A stretch of 23,430 nt of DNA, from positions 1 to 23,430 of IMG/VR virus record IMGVR_UViG_3300027262_000072. One strand, written 5' to 3'. Shown one piece after another: positions 15,491-22,786 of the stretch. This DNA is from a virus. Each line of letters begins with the position of its first letter. The stretch's first letter is position 1. The translations under genes and the position numbers were made by a program. The notes beneath the pieces were generated by a model, which made no database searches, was not told where the DNA came from, and was given only the letters and a program-made list of their open reading frames with translations.

Positions 15491-15531
15491 GTGTGGACTC
15501 CTTGGTCTTGGCGCGGCTGCGCGTGTTTGGG

Positions 15532-15945
15532 TTAGGTTCCGGTGACAGGGGTGAAGGCGATCCACACACCATCTTCGTCGAGATCCACGACCGTGCCCGC
15601 GCGGGAGCGGTCGGTGGCATCGGCGGAGACCGTATGGTCATCGAGGATGAAGGCGTCCGAGCCGATGTCGCCGCGATCGAGCGGGGCGACCGCATCGTTG
15701 TCGTAGCGGAAGGCCCGGCTGACGGTGACGGTGACGGAGATGTCGCCGCTATCGCCGGTCGCATTGTTCACACCGGCATCGGCGTGACCGGCAACGGTCA
15801 GGCCAGCGGCAGCGGTGCCGGGTCGCGCGAACCCATCGGTATCGAGCACGACGATCGCGCCTTTGTGAATAGTCGCGCCCGCGAGAACGGGGTGCGCGAC
15901 GAGGGACAGCTCACGGGATGTGATGCGGCGGTCAGCACTAAGCAT
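15532..15945 (-). CDS. Capsid decoration/cement-like protein (DUF2190-like)
   Basis: 137 aa from ATG 15945, chosen because GGAG lies eight bases upstream and the ATG overlaps the stop of the preceding small gene (ATGCTTAG); an ATG seven codons upstream (15966) is the longer alternative. The protein is beta-rich with the pattern HPVLAGATIHKGAIVVLDTDGFARPG (first third), GLTVAGHADAGVNN, VSRAFRYDNDA and a closing GTVVDLDEDGVWIAF. This layout matches small proteins located before the major capsid gene in many phages and thought to be capsid cement proteins. No enzyme motif is seen. The decoration role is inferred from family resemblance and position. Confidence 0.7.
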   Translation of the reverse strand: MLSADRRITSRELSLVAHPVLAGATIHKGAIVVLDTDGFARPGTAAAGLTVAGHADAGVNNATGDSGDISVTVTVSRAFRYDNDAVAPLDRGDIGSDAFILDDHTVSADATDRSRAGTVVDLDEDGVWIAFTPVTGT

Positions 15946-16180
15946 ATCCACGGCTCCAGCGGTCATTGAGTTGGATCCAGAACGGGCGGGAAGGGATGTC
16001 GACGATTTCGTGGAAGCCCATTTGGAATGCCGTCACGCCCGGACTGAGTCCGAACATGCTCGAATTCACCCCAGTACCGTTGCTTGGTTTAAAGCTCACC
16101 GCCGCGACGGCGAAAGCCGCGCATGCGCAGAGGGCAAACAATGACGAGTTGATGAAATAGCCGCGCGATGAATTACGCAT
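15938..16180 (-). CDS. Small membrane protein of unknown function inside the capsid operon
   Basis: 80 aa. The start is well supported: AAAGGAG lies seven bases before the ATG, and the gene overlaps the protease stop by 8 bases and the decoration gene start by 8. The sequence has a short N-terminus (MRNSSRGYF), one hydrophobic helix (about 10-30, LFALCACAAFAVAAVSF) that could be a signal anchor, then a 50-residue outside or inside part with several aromatic residues. No family recognised, and a membrane protein is unexpected between protease/scaffold and decoration genes. It may be a moron (for example superinfection exclusion or lysis-related) or a capsid factor; there is no evidence to choose. 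Confidence 0.65.
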   Translation of the reverse strand: MRNSSRGYFINSSLFALCACAAFAVAAVSFKPSNGTGVNSSMFGLSPGVTAFQMGFHEIVDIPSRPFWIQLNDRWSRGYA

Positions 16181-16712
16181 TGGACTTCTCCTTTGTGGTG
16201 AGGGCTTCGGGCTTCAGACCCATGGCGGTTGCGACCTTGACCTGCTCGGCAGTCGGGCCGTCGCCTTGGCGGGCGGCCGTGGCGATGCGCTTGTCGGGAG
16301 ACGTCGCGACGACCTTCGGGGCGATGCGCGCCATCTCCTTGAAGTTTTCGAGGCCCTTCGTGGTCGAGCACATTGCGATGTACTGCTTGCGCGAATTGGG
16401 TGCGATGCGCGCGGCAGCGATCGCCTGGTCGACAATAGCCTCGACCTCGACCGTGTCGGTCGCGGCGTTGTCCCCGCCCTCGACCTCTTCGAGCTTGTCC
16501 ACGACCGCGTCGTAGTCGGCGCGCGGGACATACTTCGAGAGATCCACGACGACGTCGTCCTGCTCGTTGTCAGGATCGTCAACGGACGGCGTGTCCTCAT
16601 CTTCTACGGGATCCGCTTTGGCTGCGGAGGCAGCGGCAAGCACGTCCTCGATGGGCGCGTCTTCGGCGAGCCCGAGCGATGCGCGTAGGGCTTTGAGTTG
16701 TTCCTCGTTCAT
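16173..16712 (-). CDS. Z: Nested in-frame scaffold protein (Mu gpZ-like)
   Basis: 179 aa, the C-terminal part of the protease frame, starting at ATG 16712 (MNEEQLKALRASLG). An excellent ribosome site, ACGGAG with GGAG six bases before the ATG, sits at this internal position, which would be wasteful unless it is used. In Mu the scaffold Z is made from an internal start in gene I, and lambda Nu3 is nested in C. The product is acidic and helical (DVLAAASAAKADPVEDEDTP, about 21-40), as scaffolds usually are, and ends with a basic region that could contact the capsid protein. Separate expression is predicted, not shown. Confidence 0.7.
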   Translation of the reverse strand: MNEEQLKALRASLGLAEDAPIEDVLAAASAAKADPVEDEDTPSVDDPDNEQDDVVVDLSKYVPRADYDAVVDKLEEVEGGDNAATDTVEVEAIVDQAIAAARIAPNSRKQYIAMCSTTKGLENFKEMARIAPKVVATSPDKRIATAARQGDGPTAEQVKVATAMGLKPEALTTKEKSNA

Positions 16713-17357
16713 GAGGCTCTCCGTTTCTGTGGTGGGGTTGGGGTCGTCGGATGATTTGGATTTGGCGGTCGCGGTCGCTGGGACGGCCGGGACGCGCGAG
16801 GCGACGGCAGGCATGGTCATTGCGGGCTGGTTGACGAGGGCGACGGACGCGAAGCCGAGGATCTCCATGGTCTCCTCGTCGAACTGGAAAGCGGGCGAGA
16901 GATAACGGTAGTGGCGACGCGAGAGCAGCTCCTGGCCGATATCGGTCCACTCGATGCGGCCCCAGATCGCGCCTTCACGCACTTCCATCTCCTCGACCCA
17001 GCCATTCGAAGGTGGATCGAAGTCGAAGAGGACGCTGTCGTGATTGATGTCGACGGCGATCTTGATCTCGTCGGCATTGTATTCGGTGGCGAGCATTTCG
17101 GGGTTCGAGTTCTTGTACTCGCGGTCGTCACGCAGAGAGAGGACTTTGCCTGCGGGCAGGATCATGTTCCAGCTCGTGGAGTCGTCGCCGACTGGTGCCA
17201 CCGCCTCGCCAGCGGGGATGCCGCGAGCGAGGGCGAGATTGGAGGGAAGCTCGGCGCGCGGCTTTGCATTCGCGACGACGCGGCGTGGCTCTCTCGATGC
17301 GAGGGCGATTGCGATGGCGGATGCGCCGCGACGCATGGTTTGGGGGAGCGATGTCAT
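16173..17357 (-). CDS. I: Prohead protease/scaffold (Mu gpI-like)
   Basis: 394 aa from ATG 17357 (Mu I: 361); a GTG at 17381 with GAGG five bases upstream is a plausible longer start, while the frame remains open to 17618 without support. Mu-like I protease family: cleaves scaffold and itself during prohead maturation. Seen, numbered from the ATG: VDINHDSVLFDF (about 102-113, candidate catalytic H106), the GAIWGRIEWTDIGQELL segment (about 129-145) and RYLSPAFQF (151-159, candidate serine S154), then a helical, acidic C-terminal half (about 200-394) that serves as scaffold. That half has its own internal start, as in Mu I/Z. The upstream spacer contains several dyads. Confidence 0.88.
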   Translation of the reverse strand: MTSLPQTMRRGASAIAIALASREPRRVVANAKPRAELPSNLALARGIPAGEAVAPVGDDSTSWNMILPAGKVLSLRDDREYKNSNPEMLATEYNADEIKIAVDINHDSVLFDFDPPSNGWVEEMEVREGAIWGRIEWTDIGQELLSRRHYRYLSPAFQFDEETMEILGFASVALVNQPAMTMPAVASRVPAVPATATAKSKSSDDPNPTTETESLMNEEQLKALRASLGLAEDAPIEDVLAAASAAKADPVEDEDTPSVDDPDNEQDDVVVDLSKYVPRADYDAVVDKLEEVEGGDNAATDTVEVEAIVDQAIAAARIAPNSRKQYIAMCSTTKGLENFKEMARIAPKVVATSPDKRIATAARQGDGPTAEQVKVATAMGLKPEALTTKEKSNA

Positions 17358-17673
17358 GGGCCGGGTGTGGCAGGGGGCCACCCCCGCCTCACCACTGACA
17401 GTTGTCAGCACCCAAACCGGAAAAAATCCGGGGGATGCATGGGCACTATGACAGCCGTACAGCGCCGTTAGCGACAAAAGTGGGGCCCTGATAGCGAAAA
17501 TTCTGTCAGGGCCACGTATGGCGCTCAAATGATGCTTGAGTGCGGCGTTAGAGGACGGTCGCGGATGGATTTGAGCAAAGTCTGCCGTTCGCAGGTGGAA
17601 TTCCGTGCAAATGGCCACCAGATCGCAGCACAGGACGGCTGACGACGCACTAGGTGCATGTCAAGGTCTGCCC
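17358..17673. other. Dyad-rich regulatory spacer between the protease gene and the divergent plus-strand gene
   Basis: 316 bases with no credible gene. It holds a palindrome CTGACAGTTGTCAG (17395-17408), an AT-looped CCGGA/TCCGG hairpin (17417-17431), an 8-bp stem GGCCCTGA/TCAGGGCC with a 14-base loop (17484-17513) and CTCAA/TTGAG (17524-17540), plus a GGGGG/CCCCC pair just before the protease start. This is the only place where transcription diverges, so promoters for both directions are expected here; I could not define -10/-35 elements with confidence. Confidence 0.5.
17484..17513. repeat. Inverted repeat with 8-bp arms
   Basis: GGCCCTGA (17484-17491) and TCAGGGCC (17506-17513) flank an A/T-rich loop. 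On the minus strand the stem is followed four bases later by TTTT, so it could be a weak terminator for transcription arriving from the MuF side, or an operator. Confidence 0.45.
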
Positions 17674-17928
17674 ATGGCCAGACAACCTCGATCCAAAATT
17701 CCGATGCCGGACCTCGGCAATGCTTCCGAGGTGCTCCAGAGGGCAAGCGCGGTCTGTGATTCCATCCGCCAAGCCCAGGGGTGGCCCGCAGGAAGTCTTG
17801 CGGGCGATGTTCGGGATGGCATCAACAGGCTGATGCGGGAACTCAGGTCCGACCCGACGCATCCCGAGCATCAGAACTGGATCGAAGAAAACCGGAAATC
17901 GATGGATCCAACGTCGTGGCACCGGTGA
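17674..17928 (+). CDS. Unknown 84-aa protein, the only plus-strand gene
   Basis: Start ATG 17674, with AAGG seven bases upstream; the longer open frame to 17605 lacks a ribosome site. The sequence is a plausible soluble helical protein: a basic N-terminus (MARQPRSK), the helix LGNASEVLQRASAVCDSIRQ (about 13-32), RDGINRLMRELRSD (about 46-59) and a tryptophan-containing C-terminus (HQNWIEENRKSMDPTSWH). No family recognised. It is convergent with the MuF gene (113 bases apart) and divergent from the protease gene, so it has its own promoter and is a typical moron. Because the neighbouring MuF protein ends in a nuclease-like domain, an immunity or regulatory role is a testable guess only. Confidence 0.55.
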   Translation: MARQPRSKIPMPDLGNASEVLQRASAVCDSIRQAQGWPAGSLAGDVRDGINRLMRELRSDPTHPEHQNWIEENRKSMDPTSWHR

Positions 17929-18024
17929 TAATCGACAGAGGTTGAATGTGGTCGGCTTTTCGCCTATATCGACTAGGAGGCCGGAGTCATTACGGTGAGC
18001 TGGACATTGCGTTCCACCCGGGAG

Positions 18025-18041
18025 GGCCGTCCCGGACGGCC
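18025..18041. terminator. GC-rich hairpin between convergent genes
   Basis: GGCCGTCCCGGACGGCC: a 6-bp stem GGCCGT/ACGGCC with a 5-base loop, starting directly after the MuF stop codon and 97 bases after the plus-strand gene. The plus-strand side is followed by a pyrimidine-rich stretch (TCATTTCACTCTCTTTCCC), so it may end the plus-strand transcript and possibly also the MuF transcript. Confidence 0.5.
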
Positions 18042-19253
18042 TCATTTCACTCTCTTTCCCTTGATCTTGCGCCGGTTGCGTTCCGTTGTCTTGTAGTAGC
18101 TCGACTGCCAGATCTCATTGCGTTCGAGCAGCACCTTCAGGACAAGCCGATACCAGCTTCCCTCGACGTTCTTGAGCACATCGAGCGTCCGGTCGCCGTC
18201 CCAATAGATTTCGGAGTCATCGAAGATATCCGGAAGATAGCTGTAGGCGACATTCGGCGGATATGAACCGGGCGCTTTGAAGCTGGGGTTGTGACGCGAG
18301 ATCGTATCGGCCGAGACCATGACGACTCTCTGCGTGCTCCCGATCCTGTCGCCAAGATCCTTGGGCAGGACGGTTGTCGCTACGACCGCCGAGCCCCTGT
18401 AGAGACCAGTGCGGCCTTCGAGAAACTCCTGAAACGCATCGTCTGCCAGCTGGTCGCGAAGCACGGCGCGGACAAGACCTATGTTTTCCGGCGTCGCGAT
18501 CGCCTGGATCCTTTCGGCAAACTGCCCAGCCGTCCGCCTGATGGCGTTGCGCCCGACATTGCCAGACCAGCCAGGGTCGATGCCAGCGGGCACCCGTCGT
18601 TCTTCGCCGGTGCGAGGATTGACGTACCGCTTTGTCGGGATGTCCGGTGCGGGTGCGCCGGTATAGCCGCGTCGTGTAGCTTCCCTTTCCGAGATCTGGC
18701 GCACTCCGCATTTGCAGCCCCACCCGTTAGGAAAATACCATTCGTCCCAGAAGGGGTCGTCGGCCCGCAAGATCAGTCCTTCCTTATCCAGATGCAGCGG
18801 CCGGTGCTCTTCCGAAGGCCCGAGGGTGTAGATGAGATAAGGCAGGAGCTGCTTGTTGGCCTGGATGCGCTCCCATTGCCCGACCGCGTAGGACGTCCGG
18901 ACATTGGCGTTGTAAATCGTCCGCAGCCTACGCGGCGAGCCAAGCCGTGCCTGGACGATCTCGCCCGTCCGCGGGTCGGTGACCTCCTTGACTCCCCACC
19001 ACCCGCGCTTGCGCAGCATCGGTTCGATGTCGGCCTTCCACTGTTCGAACGGCACACCGTCGCTAACGGCCCGTCTCAAGCTGTCGCGCATGTCCCGCAG
19101 CAGGTCGACCTGCGTCATCTTGGCGATGACAAATTTATGGGCGTGCTCTTCGGGGGCGATCTCCTCGAACGCGAAGCTCGGCACCAGGCTCTTGCGAGCG
19201 AGATACTCCCGCACGGTGAGCGGAGCTTCCGGCGTGAAGGTGTAGTCGTCCAC
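18042..19253 (-). CDS. F: MuF minor head protein with C-terminal nuclease-like (PBECR2-type) domain
   Basis: 403 aa. Residues 1-240 are the Mu gpF/SPP1 gp7 head morphogenesis domain: LRTIYNANVRTSYAVGQWERI (about 110-130), RPLHLDKEG (151-159), then DEWYFPNGWGCKCGV (170-184) with the Cys pair C180/C182. MuF proteins sit on the portal inside the head and may be ejected with DNA. Residues about 285-400 form an extra domain: VVMVSADTISRH (310-321), YLPDIFDDSEIY (339-350), WYRLVLKVLLE (367-377) and SSYYKTTERN (384-393). This matches the phage Barnase-EndoU-ColicinE5-RelE-like nuclease type 2 pattern found at the end of many phage head proteins, with H321 and S385 as candidate active residues. Family of the C-terminal domain is recognised from motif pattern only. 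It starts two bases after the portal stop. Confidence 0.85.
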   Translation of the reverse strand: MDDYTFTPEAPLTVREYLARKSLVPSFAFEEIAPEEHAHKFVIAKMTQVDLLRDMRDSLRRAVSDGVPFEQWKADIEPMLRKRGWWGVKEVTDPRTGEIVQARLGSPRRLRTIYNANVRTSYAVGQWERIQANKQLLPYLIYTLGPSEEHRPLHLDKEGLILRADDPFWDEWYFPNGWGCKCGVRQISEREATRRGYTGAPAPDIPTKRYVNPRTGEERRVPAGIDPGWSGNVGRNAIRRTAGQFAERIQAIATPENIGLVRAVLRDQLADDAFQEFLEGRTGLYRGSAVVATTVLPKDLGDRIGSTQRVVMVSADTISRHNPSFKAPGSYPPNVAYSYLPDIFDDSEIYWDGDRTLDVLKNVEGSWYRLVLKVLLERNEIWQSSYYKTTERNRRKIKGKRVK

Positions 19254-19255
19254 GA

Positions 19256-20785
19256 CTAGTTCCGGGTGTTGCCGGCAGCACGCCCCATCATGGCCGTGTC
19301 GCGCAGGCGGGTGGCCAATGCCCCGGCTTCCATGTCCTCGATCGCGCCCTCAAGATTGGCTTGAGCCTCGTCATAGGAGGATGCGGTATCGATCGCGCGG
19401 CGCACGGGATCGACGATAGGCCCCATGACCTCTTCCCAATCATCGAGCACGTCATCGATGATGCCCTCCACGAGCTCTTCGCCGCTTTCCTTACGCGCGC
19501 GTGCCGTGTCGAGGCGAGGCGCGGGTCCACTACCTGTCGCCGGTGAGGGCAGTTCGAGTACCTCCTCGCCTTCCGCCGCTTGCGGCAAACCCCAGCGTTC
19601 GTGAACAAACGACCTCGGGACGCGCACTCCCATGGACGTGAAGTCCTTGATCGCGGCGCGGAGCTCTTCGAGGTCTTCCTTGTCGAGCACCGGCGCGACG
19701 AGTTTTGGATATATCAGGCGCGGGCCGAAGTTCAGATCCACGACTGGACGAATGAGGTACATGTTGATGGACGTGCAGATCTTGCGCACATCCGCACGCT
19801 TGATGTCAGTCCGCACATCGTCGTGCACTTCGGCCTGCGACTTCGAAGAGCCGTCGTCTGCCGTCATCGTCTGCCCGAGGACAGCTTTGCTGATGCGTTT
19901 GTCGCAATAGGCCGCGAGACGCTCATATGCCGTGCCATCCGATGTGCCTGCCGAGTTGACAAACTCCAGCTTCATGGAGTCGGGGATGGCGGCGGCCGCA
20001 TCCGTGCCGATATTCTTGAGGGCGCGCACGAGCTCGTTGATCTGCTCTTCCGTCGCGGACGGACCATAGCGGCCGACGCGGACCGGCTGGCCGTAGGTTT
20101 CGACGTATCCAACCCAGTCCTTGAGGGTGAAGTTCTGGAACAAATACGTCCAGGCGACGAACCGGGCGAGAGCCGAGCGGTGCGGATCCCCGCTCTTGAG
20201 TTTCGACCAGTGGACGAGAAACTTGTATGGCGCGAGCTCGTGGCCATCCGGCTCCTCGCTATCGCGCAGGCGCAGCAGACGCCGGTCGTCGGCGTCCAGC
20301 TGGAAGGCGCGGGGAGTGATGTGCCTGAACTCGACGGGAAACCACTTGCCGCTCGTAGTGTGCCAGATAATCTCCTGGACGGAATAGCCTTTGCCGAGCG
20401 CATCGAGCATGTCTTCGACGAGGGTCGGGAAGTGCGGGCTGTCCACCATGCCGGAGATGAACTTCGCGATCTCCTTGTCTTCATCGGAGTCGCCGCCCGG
20501 CTTGATCGAATAGGCGCATCCCTCGACGGCGCGCTTGCGGGTGCCGAGCACGGATCCGTAGTGCTCGTTCTTCTCCTCGGCCTCTTCGGCAAAGACCATG
20601 AAGCGGTCGAGCCGCCCTTCGCTATGCTCGCGCAGCATCTTCGCCAGAGAGTGAGGGGTAAGTGGCCCGGCCGAGCTCGACCAGAGCTGGCGAATGCTGC
20701 CCGTTGATTTCGCGACCAGAGCGGAGGGGCCTTCTTTCGGAGCCGCGAGCTTGTTGCCGTAGATGTCGATGAGATCTGCCATCAT
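19256..20785 (-). CDS. Portal protein (Mu gp29-like, DUF935)
   Basis: 509 aa (Mu gp29: 512). DUF935 portal family: dodecameric ring at the head vertex through which DNA enters and leaves. Seen: the N-terminal YGNKL segment, the EEKNEHYGSVLGTRKRAVEGC stretch (about 70-90), the DALGKGYSVQEIIWHT segment (about 128-143), AYERLAAYCDKRISKAVLGQTMT (about 285-307) and a proline-rich C-terminal part ending in a helical tail. GGAG lies shortly before the start; the double ATG at 20785/20782 leaves one codon of uncertainty. It lies ten bases after the large terminase. Confidence 0.93.
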   Translation of the reverse strand: MMADLIDIYGNKLAAPKEGPSALVAKSTGSIRQLWSSSAGPLTPHSLAKMLREHSEGRLDRFMVFAEEAEEKNEHYGSVLGTRKRAVEGCAYSIKPGGDSDEDKEIAKFISGMVDSPHFPTLVEDMLDALGKGYSVQEIIWHTTSGKWFPVEFRHITPRAFQLDADDRRLLRLRDSEEPDGHELAPYKFLVHWSKLKSGDPHRSALARFVAWTYLFQNFTLKDWVGYVETYGQPVRVGRYGPSATEEQINELVRALKNIGTDAAAAIPDSMKLEFVNSAGTSDGTAYERLAAYCDKRISKAVLGQTMTADDGSSKSQAEVHDDVRTDIKRADVRKICTSINMYLIRPVVDLNFGPRLIYPKLVAPVLDKEDLEELRAAIKDFTSMGVRVPRSFVHERWGLPQAAEGEEVLELPSPATGSGPAPRLDTARARKESGEELVEGIIDDVLDDWEEVMGPIVDPVRRAIDTASSYDEAQANLEGAIEDMEAGALATRLRDTAMMGRAAGNTRN

Positions 20786-20795
20786 GCGCTCCGTG

Positions 20796-22271
20796 TCAGT
20801 ATGCGCCGCGCATGCTTTTCAGACCGGAGGTCGTCCGCACGCGGGGTTTGGAATAATCGGGATCGGGGTCGTGGGTGTTACGGCCCGCCGGGTGGTAGGC
20901 GTATTCGACCTCGCCGCCCTCGGCCGCATAGATCGCCAGTCCCAGCGCCCAGAAGCGGTCAGCGTGCGACTCCGCGCCGGTCGGAGCGATATAGCGGGGC
21001 AGGCCTCCGTTCTTGGAAACCACCTTCTTGACCGAGTGCAGATCCGCGCGGAGCTTCACATCCCCCGGGCGGATTGCGAGGCGACGGTCCTGGAAGGCTT
21101 TCTGCATGCACTGCACGATGTTGTGCTTGCTGGACTGAGTGAATACGATCCCCTGAACGCGGCTCGCGCCGTAGCGGCCTTCCGCATCCTCGACCGGTTT
21201 CGCGCCGATCGACGTCTCGTCCATGGCTATGCGCCGCATCCGGTACCGCTCCACACAGGCATCGAGCAGGCGGTCCTGCTCGGCGAAGGAAGCCTTGCGC
21301 CGGTCGATGGACTCGCGTTCCCAGAGACGACCGCCGACATCTTCGAGGACAGTGAGCACCCACAAGTCATTACCCTTGCCTGCGATATCGTTGCCGCCAT
21401 AGGTCGCGCCGCCCCGGAAACCTGCAGGGTCGCCCGCCCCGTCTTCTTCGCAGGAGATGATATCGTCCCAAGGCAGAGCGGGGCTATCGCCGTCCGCCCA
21501 TTCGAGCTCGTATTCTTGTGCCCACGCGTCTTCGTCGCCGAGACCGGCACGCAGCTCGTGGGGGTCGATGTCCAGACCCTGCTCGACGGCGTCCCATATC
21601 GTCACCGAGTGTTTGGACCAAGTGTCGTCATCGGCCGTCATGAGCTCGTGGAACTTGTTGCTCTTGCCGTTCGGCGTTGAGATCACCCGGATCTTGTAGC
21701 CGCGCGTGATGCACGGATAGAGCGCTTTCCAGATATCGCGCGAGTCCGCATGGAAGGCGAACTCGTCGAGAAGCACATTTGCCGAGAAGCCGCGCGCGGT
21801 GTCGGGGTTTGCGGGAAGGGCAGTGATGCGGGCTCCGCAAGGAAGTTCCACTTCGTAGGATTTATAGCTCACCTTCTCGGTCGAGCCGTCGTCATTGGGG
21901 CGGTCGAAGGCGTAGTCGACTTCGACCAGCTCGGGCGGCTTCGCGTTCTTCAGGATCGAGCGGTAGAGGATGTAGTACGCCTTGAGCATCGGAATGACGT
22001 TCTTGCGCATGTACTCGACAGCCTGGCGCTCGCCCCGCGAGAGCACGACCCAATGGGTCTTCGTGCCCGCGATCTCGTGGTCGATGACGTCCTCGACAAT
22101 CTCGGCGGCCGTCCCAAACGACTTGCCTGCCTGTCGGGACATGTTGCCGATCTTGAACCGCGACTTATCCTCTAGCCATGCCTTCTGGTACGGTAGGAAG
22201 TCGATGAGCTGCTCGGTGAATTCCGGGCGCTCGCTGGCCTTCATAGTGGGATGATTGGGGCGGAGAACCAT
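20796..22271 (-). CDS. Terminase large subunit (Mu gp28-like)
   Basis: 491 aa from ATG 22271, directly after the small terminase stop (TGACATG); a GTG at 22292 would overlap that gene and a later ATG at 22244 is also possible. ATP-driven DNA packaging motor with headful nuclease. Numbered from the chosen start: adenine-type motif YQKAW (28-32), Walker A SRQAGKS (45-51), Walker B VLLDEF (166-171), coupling motif STPNGK (198-203) and, in the nuclease half, GGNDIAGKGND (about 292-302) and MDETSIG (about 350-356) with the conserved acidic residues. All ATPase and nuclease motifs are intact. Confidence 0.95.
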   Translation of the reverse strand: MVLRPNHPTMKASERPEFTEQLIDFLPYQKAWLEDKSRFKIGNMSRQAGKSFGTAAEIVEDVIDHEIAGTKTHWVVLSRGERQAVEYMRKNVIPMLKAYYILYRSILKNAKPPELVEVDYAFDRPNDDGSTEKVSYKSYEVELPCGARITALPANPDTARGFSANVLLDEFAFHADSRDIWKALYPCITRGYKIRVISTPNGKSNKFHELMTADDDTWSKHSVTIWDAVEQGLDIDPHELRAGLGDEDAWAQEYELEWADGDSPALPWDDIISCEEDGAGDPAGFRGGATYGGNDIAGKGNDLWVLTVLEDVGGRLWERESIDRRKASFAEQDRLLDACVERYRMRRIAMDETSIGAKPVEDAEGRYGASRVQGIVFTQSSKHNIVQCMQKAFQDRRLAIRPGDVKLRADLHSVKKVVSKNGGLPRYIAPTGAESHADRFWALGLAIYAAEGGEVEYAYHPAGRNTHDPDPDYSKPRVRTTSGLKSMRGAY

Positions 22272-22272
22272 G

Positions 22273-22782
22273 TCAGCCGAAGCCCATGACACGCTTGGCC
22301 TCTTCCATTGCGTCTTTCGTCCAGTCCCCTTTTTCGACAGCCGCCTCGGCGTTCTTGAGCATCTCCTCGCGGATCTCTTTCTGGAGCCGTTTCTGCGAGA
22401 TCGATGCGGTCGCGATATCCTTGATGACGCGACCGAGCTTCACCGGGTCGACCGTGTTGGGGTCGATCTCGAAGTCCTGCATGTATTCGTAGAGGGTCGC
22501 CTGATAGGTGCGCAGGATCCCGTCGGTCATGGCTCCGTCATCGTCCGGGAACATCGTGCGCAGATACTCGGCCTGCGCCGTTGCCGCGCGGATCTTCTCG
22601 ACCTGCGCCTGCAGCTTCTTGCCGTGCGAGTGAACCGCCGACTTCGAAATCTCGAAACCCTGCTCGCCAAGCCATTTGGACAGGGCACGGTAGCCACCGA
22701 ACCCATTGTCCTTGATGCGGCGGTTCAGCTCCGCCTGCTGCACGGCGTCCAGCTCGGACTCGATCTTCGACGGAGCGGGCAA
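22273..22782 (-). CDS. DUF3486 protein, small terminase subunit (Mu gp27-like)
   Basis: 169 aa with a TTG start at 22782, the first start codon in the open frame, 10 bases after GGGAA. Mu gp27/DUF3486 family, the DNA-recognising small terminase. Seen: a helix-turn-helix-like part GYRALSKWLGEQGFEISKSAVHSHGKKL (about 30-57; family pattern L..WL...G..iS.SAv), then a long helical region (60-165) for oligomerisation. The gene lies directly upstream of the large terminase, as in Mu. Confidence 0.88.
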   Translation of the reverse strand: MPAPSKIESELDAVQQAELNRRIKDNGFGGYRALSKWLGEQGFEISKSAVHSHGKKLQAQVEKIRAATAQAEYLRTMFPDDDGAMTDGILRTYQATLYEYMQDFEIDPNTVDPVKLGRVIKDIATASISQKRLQKEIREEMLKNAEAAVEKGDWTKDAMEEAKRVMGFG

Positions 22783-22786
22783 CGGG

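Noticed and set aside
15966-16160. 64-codon plus-strand frame opposite the small membrane protein
   Set aside because: The minus-strand frame has AAAGGAG at ideal spacing and coupled overlaps on both sides; the plus frame has neither.
17417-17431. CCGGA/TCCGG hairpin with an A-rich loop as an intrinsic terminator
   Set aside because: The T/A run is in the loop instead of after the stem, so it does not fit the terminator pattern; kept only as part of the spacer description.
17650-18045. 131-codon minus-strand open frame in the spacer next to MuF
   Set aside because: No ribosome site, low-complexity basic/proline composition, and it conflicts with the plus-strand gene that has a good start site. 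It would however restore uniform gene direction, so it is the main competing reading.
17946-18266. Plus-strand open frame with AGGAGG nearby that runs into the MuF gene
   Set aside because: Most of it is antisense to the nuclease-like C-terminal domain; the AGGAGG is not at a proper distance from its start.
18291-19259. 322-codon plus-strand open frame over the MuF gene
   Set aside because: Antisense to the conserved MuF core; composition typical of a shadow frame.
19580-20707. 375-codon open frame on the plus strand inside the portal gene
   Set aside because: It is exactly antisense to the well-recognised DUF935 portal gene, its translation is arginine/valine/histidine-rich without family pattern, and such shadows are common in GC-rich coding DNA.
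20763-21680. 305-codon plus-strand open frame in the large terminase region
   Set aside because: Antisense to the terminase, which has all its motifs; no ribosome site or recognisable domain.
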